Shown piece by piece: positions 58,185 to 64,000 of a stretch of 64,000 bases of DNA. Each line of letters begins with the position of its first letter. The first letter of the stretch is position 1. The translations under genes and the position numbers were made by a program. The stretch is taken from assembly GCA_001603905.1 (NCBI GenBank), contig LVAE01000030.1, positions 1 through 64,000 of the forward strand, in the 5' to 3' direction. This DNA comes from Fibrobacterales bacterium Fibro_02. Lineage in GTDB: Bacteria > Fibrobacterota > Fibrobacteria > Fibrobacterales > Fibrobacteraceae. The notes beneath the pieces were generated by a model. That model was given only the letters and a program-made list of their open reading frames with translations, ran no database searches and was not told where the DNA came from.

Positions 58185-61151
58185 ATGAAGACGCTGGGCT
58201 TAGTGTTTTGTACTTTGGCGTGTGTTGCTGTGTTTACGGCCGCGGCCGAAAATCCCTTGAAATTGTGGTACAATAGCGATGCTGGTACCGAATTCACAAA
58301 TGCCTTGCCCATTGGCAACGGTTATATGGGAGGCATTGTCTACGGTGGTGTTACAAAAGACATTATCGGCCTGAACGAAGGTACTGTGTGGTCGGGCGGC
58401 CCGGGTGACAACAACAAGCAGGGGGCGGCAAGCCACCTGAAAGAAGCCCGCGATGCCCTGTGGCGCGGAGATTACAGGACTGCCGAATCCATCGTGTCGA
58501 ACTACATGATTGGCCCCGGTCCGGCAAGTTTCCAGCCGGTGGGCGACTTGGTGATTACGACATCGCATAGCGGCGCTACCAATTACCGCCGCGAACTGGA
58601 CCTCAAGACGGCTATTGCAAAGACGACTTATACGGCAGGCGGCGTTAATTATACCCGCGAATATTTTGCGAGTTTCCCGGACCATGTAATCGTGGTGCAC
58701 CTCACGGCAAGCGAAAAGGGCAAGGTGAGTTTCGGTGCCACGATGACGACTCCGCACCGTAGCAACAGCATGTCCAGCAATGGCAACACGCTCGTTTACG
58801 ATGTGACGGTGAATTCCATCAAGTTCCAGAATCGCTTGAATGTGGTGGCAGACGGCGGTACGGTATCGGTTGCGAACGGGAACATCTCTGTGCAGGGCGC
58901 AAACTCGGCAATGCTCGTGCTCACCACGGCTACGAATTTCAAGTCGTACAACGATGTCTCGGGCAACCCGGGCGCGATCGCCTCTGATATTATGTCGAAG
59001 GTGGCCAAAAAATCTTACGACGACTTGCTCGCGGATCACCTCAAGGATTACCAGGCAATTTTCAACCGTGTTACGCTGAACCTGGGCACAGCCGACGCAA
59101 GCGCGAGCGACATCACCTCTACCCGCGTGAAGAACTTCAATTCCACCAACGACCCTTCTCTTGTGGAACTTCATTATCAGTATGGCCGTTACTTGCTCAT
59201 CGCAAGCTCCCGTAAGGGTGGCCAGCCCGCGAACTTGCAGGGTATCTGGAACAAGGACACGAGCCCGATTTGGGGAAGTAAGTACACCACCAACATCAAC
59301 CTCGAAATGAACTACTGGCTGGCCGAATCGGCGAACCTCGGCGAATGTGCATGGCCGCTGATTGACAAGGTAAAGTCCATGGTCAAGCAGGGCGAAAAGA
59401 CCGCCAAGGTGCATTGGGGTGTTGACGAAGGCTGGGTGGAACACCACAATACCGACCTTTGGAATCGTTCTGCTCCGATCGATGGCACCTGGGGCATGTG
59501 GCCGACAGGTTCGGGCTGGCTCACGACGCACCTCTGGGAACATTACCTTTATAATCCCGATAAGGAATACCTCAAGGATGTTTACCCGACCATGAAGGGT
59601 GCCGCGTTATTTTATCTGAACAGCCTCGTCGAAGAACCGGTGAGCGGCAATAAGTACCTGGTGACAGCCCCGAGCGATTCTCCTGAAAATGACCACAGCG
59701 GCTATCATGTGTGCTTTGGTCCGACGATGGACAACCAGATTATCCGCGACGTGTTCAACTACACGACCGAGGCCGCGAAGGTTCTTGGCGTCGATGCCGA
59801 TTTGCAGGCGCAGATGCAGACTGCAGTCAAGCGCCTTCCGCCGACAAGGACGGGTAAGTACGGACAAATTATGGAATGGTTCGATGACTGGGACGATCCG
59901 ACCAACCACAACCGCCATATTTCTCACCTGTACGGTCTTTTCCCGAGCGCCCAGATTAACCACGAAGATACTCCTGATCTGATCAAGGGGGCGGGGGTTA
60001 CATTGGAACAGCGCGGCGACGATGCGACCGGTTGGTCCCTTGCCTGGAAAATCAACTTCTGGGCTCGTATGAACGATGGCAATCATGCCTACAAGATGAT
60101 CCGTATGCTCCTGACTCCGAGTAAGACCTATAATAACCTTTTCGATGCGCATCCGCCGTTCCAGATTGACGGTAACTTCGGTGCAGTTTCTGGCGTGAAT
60201 GAAATGCTCATGCAGAGCCACAACGGAAAGATCCGCATTCTCCCGGCGCTTCCGTCGCAGTGGAAGGACGGCTCCATTACGGGCATCCGCGCCCGTGGCG
60301 GCTTCACTATCGATTCCATGGCGTGGAAGGGTGGCGCACTCACTTACCTTGCTATTAGCGCAACGAACAAGGAACTCCTGAACGTGGAATACAAGGGCAA
60401 CACTGCAAGCTTTGTTTCTGCAGCGGGAGTCAAGTATGAATTCGATGCAAACCTGAAAATCACGAACCAGCCGTTCGAAGCGGTGACGCTTCCTGCAAAG
60501 ATCGAAGCCGAAGACTATTCTGGAATGGACGGCGTGCAGGTGGAACCCGACGAAAACGGCATTCCGAATGTGGGCTGGATTAACGACGGTGACTTCACCG
60601 AATACCGCGTGAAGGTTCCTGCGGCGGGCACCTATACGCTCACGGCACGCGTCGCTTCCGAAGCAGAAGAGAAGTCGACGATTACGGTGGTTGATTCTAC
60701 GGGCAAGGCGCTTGCGACCCTTACGGTGGATCCTGCCAAGACGAACGGCTGGAACGACTGGTACGAAACCTCTACGACGATCAAGCTTGACAAGGGCGAA
60801 CAGACGCTCCGCTTCAAATACTCCGGCGAAAGCGACTTCCTCATGAACGTGGACTGGTTCGATTTCGAAGGCGACCCGTCGGATATTCCGACTGCGGTTC
60901 CGGTGGTAAGCCGTGCGCTCGATGTTCACGCCGTGTCGATGTCCCGCGCCTCGGTCGCTCTCATGGTTCACGCCGAAAGCGATTTCGAAGCACGCCTCTA
61001 CAATGCGAACGGTCACCTAGTCGATATTCGCCGCGGTTCGGGCAACGCCCTCGTGGAATTCGGCCGTAACGGAAACCTCCCGCAGGGTAACTACATTGCG
61101 GTGGTCATGAGCGGCAAGCAGCAGAAGACACTCCGCCTCCGCGCGTTCTAG
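58185..61151 (+). CDS. Secreted GH95 alpha-L-fucosidase/galactosidase with CBM6
   Basis: 988 residues. A signal peptide (about 1-21) precedes a GH95 domain (about 22-760) with LWYNSDAGTEFTNALPIGNG and SGGPGDNN at the start. Catalytic candidates are N370 and N372 (TTNINLEMNYW), E501 (SPEN) and D662 (FQIDGNFG). CBM6 (about 770-897) and a sorting-type tail follow. GH95 enzymes remove alpha-1,2-linked L-fucose or L-galactose from xyloglucan and pectin. TAGGAG lies 6 nt before ATG 58185. In-frame upstream starts lie before or inside the terminator and are rejected. Confidence 0.92.
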   Translation: MKTLGLVFCTLACVAVFTAAAENPLKLWYNSDAGTEFTNALPIGNGYMGGIVYGGVTKDIIGLNEGTVWSGGPGDNNKQGAASHLKEARDALWRGDYRTAESIVSNYMIGPGPASFQPVGDLVITTSHSGATNYRRELDLKTAIAKTTYTAGGVNYTREYFASFPDHVIVVHLTASEKGKVSFGATMTTPHRSNSMSSNGNTLVYDVTVNSIKFQNRLNVVADGGTVSVANGNISVQGANSAMLVLTTATNFKSYNDVSGNPGAIASDIMSKVAKKSYDDLLADHLKDYQAIFNRVTLNLGTADASASDITSTRVKNFNSTNDPSLVELHYQYGRYLLIASSRKGGQPANLQGIWNKDTSPIWGSKYTTNINLEMNYWLAESANLGECAWPLIDKVKSMVKQGEKTAKVHWGVDEGWVEHHNTDLWNRSAPIDGTWGMWPTGSGWLTTHLWEHYLYNPDKEYLKDVYPTMKGAALFYLNSLVEEPVSGNKYLVTAPSDSPENDHSGYHVCFGPTMDNQIIRDVFNYTTEAAKVLGVDADLQAQMQTAVKRLPPTRTGKYGQIMEWFDDWDDPTNHNRHISHLYGLFPSAQINHEDTPDLIKGAGVTLEQRGDDATGWSLAWKINFWARMNDGNHAYKMIRMLLTPSKTYNNLFDAHPPFQIDGNFGAVSGVNEMLMQSHNGKIRILPALPSQWKDGSITGIRARGGFTIDSMAWKGGALTYLAISATNKELLNVEYKGNTASFVSAAGVKYEFDANLKITNQPFEAVTLPAKIEAEDYSGMDGVQVEPDENGIPNVGWINDGDFTEYRVKVPAAGTYTLTARVASEAEEKSTITVVDSTGKALATLTVDPAKTNGWNDWYETSTTIKLDKGEQTLRFKYSGESDFLMNVDWFDFEGDPSDIPTAVPVVSRALDVHAVSMSRASVALMVHAESDFEARLYNANGHLVDIRRGSGNALVEFGRNGNLPQGNYIAVVMSGKQQKTLRLRAF

Positions 61152-61157
61152 TATTCT

Positions 61158-61177
61158 ATCCCGGACTTGTCCGGGAT
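61158..61177. repeat. Reduced TGTCATCC-family hairpin
   Basis: ATCCCGGA (61158-61165) pairs with TCCGGGAT (61170-61177) and GAC follows. It is a short form of the dispersed repeat. Confidence 0.55.
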
Positions 61178-61183
61178 GACATT

Positions 61184-61214
61184 ATAAAAAAGGCGGCCAT
61201 TTCGGTCGCCTCTT
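61184..61214 (-). terminator. Terminator of the lipoprotein/OMP operon
   Basis: AGGCGGCC and GGTCGCCT form a stem around ATTTC. The A-run at 61185-61191 is the minus-strand U-tract. Confidence 0.75.
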
Positions 61215-61233
61215 CTTATGAAATTAGAACTTA

Positions 61234-62019
61234 TTACTTAATAGCGTATAAGTGCCATTTCCATTGGATGTCGGCACTTTCCAGGGAAGTCTTTTCGCTC
61301 TTGGATTTGTCTTCCTCGACCCATCCGAGGTTCTTGACTTCGATGCAGTTCTTTTCGTCCAGCAGGTCCTCGTCATCGTAGTATTCGTCCTGCGTGATCT
61401 TGTCGCGCAGCACGGGGCAAATCTTCATGCCGTCAATGCCGCGGGGCAGCTGGACGGCGATGTTCTTTTCTCCCTTCCATTCCTTGATGTCGGTCGTGTC
61501 GAGGGCGAGTGCCGAGAGCGGCTCATATTCCGAGGGCTCCTGCTCGATGAAGGTCTTGATCAAGAAACGGACTTCAGGCTCGATGGACTTGGCGGTACGC
61601 TTGTAGTTGGTCAACGTAACGGAAAGCATCTTGTTGGTCCGCAGGTAGTTGATCTTCGGATCGTCGCCATCGCCGATATAGGTGCCCTTGTCGTTGTAGT
61701 TGATGCTGTCACGGACCATCGTGATGATGGTTTTCATGCTGAGTGCGTCATCGCCGGCATTCTTGGCGTACTGGTTGATAAAGGTGTCGCAGCGTTCCTT
61801 GTTGTTCTGCACAAAACCACGGGTGTTGTCGTAACATTCGTAGTAGCTAGCATCGTCCACTCTCTGGGCGATGCTGTCGAGTGCAATCTTATAGTCCCAT
61901 TTAAACTTGGCGTCGGCCTTGTTCTCAATTTCGATGGGGTTCTCGCCGCATGCGCTAAAATAGAACGCAGCGGTCGCGGCTAACGGTAATACGATTTTTT
62001 TCAACATGTTCTGTGTCAT
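61234..62019 (-). CDS. Lipoprotein of unknown function
   Basis: 261 residues. The lipobox FSAC (Cys at about 24) marks a lipoprotein. The rest is a soluble, acidic domain without a motif I recognise. CNDxx-like cysteines (YYECYDN, ERCDTF) may form a disulfide in the periplasm. It lies 13 nt after a putative outer-membrane protein gene, on the same strand, and is probably co-transcribed with it. Confidence 0.65.
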   Translation of the reverse strand: MTQNMLKKIVLPLAATAAFYFSACGENPIEIENKADAKFKWDYKIALDSIAQRVDDASYYECYDNTRGFVQNNKERCDTFINQYAKNAGDDALSMKTIITMVRDSINYNDKGTYIGDGDDPKINYLRTNKMLSVTLTNYKRTAKSIEPEVRFLIKTFIEQEPSEYEPLSALALDTTDIKEWKGEKNIAVQLPRGIDGMKICPVLRDKITQDEYYDDEDLLDEKNCIEVKNLGWVEEDKSKSEKTSLESADIQWKWHLYAIK

Positions 62020-62032
62020 AAAAATACCCCGA

Positions 62033-63085
62033 TTACCTTATGCTAAAGTCGACGAACAGACGCCAGGTGAAGTTGGAGTCGTGACCAATATGATGATACC
62101 TGTGGTTGTCGCTAGTAGAAGTTCCGATTCCGTAGACCTGGAATTCCACCGAGACAAGGCGACTTTCGACGCCGAGACCGAGCCACCCGCTGGTTTCCCA
62201 GTCCTTGATGCCGAAGCTCTTGTTGGTCTGGTGGCTTTCGTACAGGGGGAACGGGTTGTCGCCGTACTTGGTGATTCTTTCCAGTTCCTCTTCGGAAGCG
62301 TCGCCGAACGATTCAAGATACAGGCGGTTCTCGGTATCGACCATTTCGTAGATAGGCTTGGTGATGTCGAGTGTTGCGCTCATGAAGATGAATGCGGTCG
62401 TCTTCTTGATATGGTGACCGAGCTTCAGGGTGAGCGGAAGGTCTGCGGCAAAGTTGTGGTACTTGCGGTCAATGTTGTGGACCATCTCGTAGGATACGCC
62501 GTCGGAGGTCTTCCCATCGATATGCTTCAGGTCAAAGTTCCAGCGGGAGTAGCGGTAGTTGACGCCGAGCCTTCCCTGGAATCCGAGATAGTGGCCGTAG
62601 TAGCGGCGGTAGAAATAGTACAGACCGATACCGGAACCCCATTCGGCGTCTTCCTTCATGTTGCCGTAACGGCTATCCTGGAAGTTTGCGTCCATGATGG
62701 TCAGACCGTGGTGGAGAGTCCTGGAACCCTTCTTGGCGGTTGCCTTGACTTTCGCCTGGTATTCGGCGTAGGTAATCTTGTTGCGGGGCTTGACCCAGGC
62801 CGTATCGGCTTCTTCGGTCGCGGTAGAATCGGCGACCTGTGCGCTATCGGTAGCGGCGCTGTCGGCTACGGCAGTCGTGTCGGTGGGCCATGCCTCTTCA
62901 GTGGAGTCCTGTGCAGGGGTGGCCGTGGCGTTCGGGTCGACCGTCGTCGGGGTAGAATCCCAGTCAAGTGCATCCGCGGTGGCCGAGTCCTGGGTCGCCG
63001 GCACAGATTCCGGTGCGGCTTGCTGTGCAAAACCGATGACCGCAATCAGGCTACAGGTTGTCAAAATCTTGCGAAAAATGCTCAT
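62033..63085 (-). CDS. Outer-membrane beta-barrel-like protein
   Basis: 350 residues. A signal peptide (about 1-20) is followed by a low-complexity Ala/Thr/Asp/Ser linker (about 22-98) and an amphipathic beta-strand region (about 110-350). The latter is rich in aromatic residues (GLYYFYRRYYGHYLGFQGRLGV) and ends WRLFVDFSIR, as expected of an outer-membrane barrel. Start at ATG 63085 with AGGAG 13 nt upstream. An ATG 33 nt earlier lacks a signal peptide start. Role unknown. Confidence 0.68.
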   Translation of the reverse strand: MSIFRKILTTCSLIAVIGFAQQAAPESVPATQDSATADALDWDSTPTTVDPNATATPAQDSTEEAWPTDTTAVADSAATDSAQVADSTATEEADTAWVKPRNKITYAEYQAKVKATAKKGSRTLHHGLTIMDANFQDSRYGNMKEDAEWGSGIGLYYFYRRYYGHYLGFQGRLGVNYRYSRWNFDLKHIDGKTSDGVSYEMVHNIDRKYHNFAADLPLTLKLGHHIKKTTAFIFMSATLDITKPIYEMVDTENRLYLESFGDASEEELERITKYGDNPFPLYESHQTNKSFGIKDWETSGWLGLGVESRLVSVEFQVYGIGTSTSDNHRYHHIGHDSNFTWRLFVDFSIR

Positions 63086-63118
63086 AATTGTATACCAACT
63101 CCTGTAAAAGAGTTCCAA

Positions 63119-63269
63119 TCACAAAAAATAAGTAAAAAATAGGCGTTGCGCAAAAAAAATTTAAAAAAAATGAACTTTGTGTAAAAAAATAGTTAGTTTT
63201 ATGCGAAGAAGGAGATTCTGTGTCTTCCTTGTTTTTGTTGAACGGAAAAATGAGTGCAAGAGGATGATT
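63119..63269 (+). promoter_or_regulatory. AT-rich divergent promoter region
   Basis: It holds A- and T-runs (63151-63192) and a TAGTTTTAT box at about 63191-63199, which may serve as the -10 of the right-hand gene. No structured element is seen. Confidence 0.4.
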
Positions 63270-64000
63270 ATGAAAACCGGCAAGATTTCTCTCGTTAGAG
63301 TACTTTCGCTGCTTGTCTTTTTATTGGGTTTTCAGTCCGTGTGGGCCGATGTCTGGGATGGTGTAACCAAGACTCCTGCAAAAAAGCAGACGATTGACGG
63401 TAAGGATTACTACCTCATTGAATCCGCCGCGAACCTCGCGTGGTTCTCGGACGAGGTGAATAATTCCTCTGCAGCCGAAGTGAATTTGAATGCCAAGGTT
63501 GTTGCAAACTTTATTGATATGAACCACAAGCAATTTGTTCCAATTGCTGCAGGCAAGGGCGACAAATTATATAGCGGTATATTTGATGGCAACCATGTGG
63601 TTATCAAGAACCTGAATGTTAGCAGCGACTATATTTCTGGAATCGAAAAAAAATATGGACAGAACATTGCGTTTATTGCGGCCTTACATAAAGGTACCGT
63701 AAGGAACGTCATTCTAGACAGTGTGTACATTAAGGCCACGACCGATATCGGATCCATTCTTAATGGCGATGCAAATAAAATTAGTGTGGGTACCGTTGTT
63801 GCGTGGATGAAGTCAGGAACGGTCGAAGGCTGTTACGCTTCGGGCATTGTCTATAATAGCGGTAAGGGACAGGCTGTTGGCGGCATTGTCGGTAACGCGG
63901 ATGCAGGCCTTGTCAGGGATAACTTGAGCATTATTTCGATTCAAATTTCAGGAAGCCAGGCCTATGTGGGTGGTATCATTGGCCAGGCGAAGGATAATGT
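63270..64000 (+). CDS. GLUG-like repeat surface protein, partial
   Basis: It is open from ATG 63270 to the window end (at least 243 residues). AGAGGA lies 5-6 nt upstream. A signal peptide (about 1-27, ending SVWA) is followed by a domain with an IFDGNHVVIKNLNV motif. GLUG-like repeats come next, such as VGTVVAWMKSGTVEGCYASG and VGGIVGNADAGLVRDN. This layout is typical of large adhesin-like extracellular proteins in Fibrobacter. The function and the full length are not visible. Confidence 0.75.
   Translation, partial: MKTGKISLVRVLSLLVFLLGFQSVWADVWDGVTKTPAKKQTIDGKDYYLIESAANLAWFSDEVNNSSAAEVNLNAKVVANFIDMNHKQFVPIAAGKGDKLYSGIFDGNHVVIKNLNVSSDYISGIEKKYGQNIAFIAALHKGTVRNVILDSVYIKATTDIGSILNGDANKISVGTVVAWMKSGTVEGCYASGIVYNSGKGQAVGGIVGNADAGLVRDNLSIISIQISGSQAYVGGIIGQAKDN

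Overview
The window comes from a fibre-degrading bacterium of the phylum Fibrobacterota, most likely a Fibrobacter. The evidence is two tandem fibro-slime surface proteins, a TIGR02147-type regulator paired with a lipoprotein, many modular secreted glycoside hydrolases carrying CBM6 modules and short C-terminal sorting tails, and TATATT-type -10 boxes. Coding density is high, and no transposase of a classical IS family, integrase or CRISPR array was seen.

Layout. 0.1-4.6 kb is housekeeping: tRNA-Arg(CCG), rimO, a SPOR lipoprotein, rpsU, yqeY and an acyltransferase. 4.8-8.9 kb looks accessory: a PD-(D/E)XK Rpn/YhgA-like protein, a one-motif PLD nuclease-like protein, and a 638-residue orphan with a TerD-like segment. 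This stretch ends at a tRNA-like gene whose 3' half precedes its 5' half (about 8838-8930). 8.9-12.9 kb holds a GAF/AAA+ regulator with a degenerate sigma54-contact loop, convergent with a DUF1538 membrane protein and two PII-like proteins. 13.0-14.6 kb is an ECF sigma / anti-sigma / Cys-His-rich sensor operon. 14.7-16.4 kb is an alarmone hydrolase plus RelA/SpoT-type synthetase pair. 16.5-29.7 kb is mostly core metabolism and envelope: pgi, an ABC-class ATPase interrupted in frame by a palindromic repeat, a PEGA protein, a COG3014 lipoprotein, an outer-membrane protein, a two-component system, pfk and pta. 29.8-37.7 kb holds the two giant fibro-slime proteins. 37.8-41.8 kb has rng, a lone SIR2-like protein, a small exported protein and folD.

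41.9-61.2 kb is a hemicellulose/pectin side-chain locus: GH43, a CE1-like esterase, GH27, GH127, GH5, a GH141-like beta-helix enzyme and GH95. Five of these proteins carry CBM6 modules. A TIGR02147 regulator with a lipoprotein partner sits inside the cluster. A 15-bp palindrome, TTGACAANTTGTCAA, occurs perfectly three times and in weaker form several more times, always in the gap upstream of one of these genes. A TAATTTTA-type box lies 22-52 bp before six of the starts. No sugar transporter is encoded, which fits enzymes that strip decorations from cellulose rather than feed uptake. 61.2-64 kb has a lipoprotein and outer-membrane protein pair and the start of a GLUG-like surface protein that runs off the window.

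The most unusual element is the permuted tRNA-like gene. Every canonical tRNA arm is intact, the two acceptor strands are joined by a 3-nt linker, and the break falls at the anticodon arm. It has its own -10 box and a following hairpin with a T-run. Homology calls are from reading motifs only; no database search was run.
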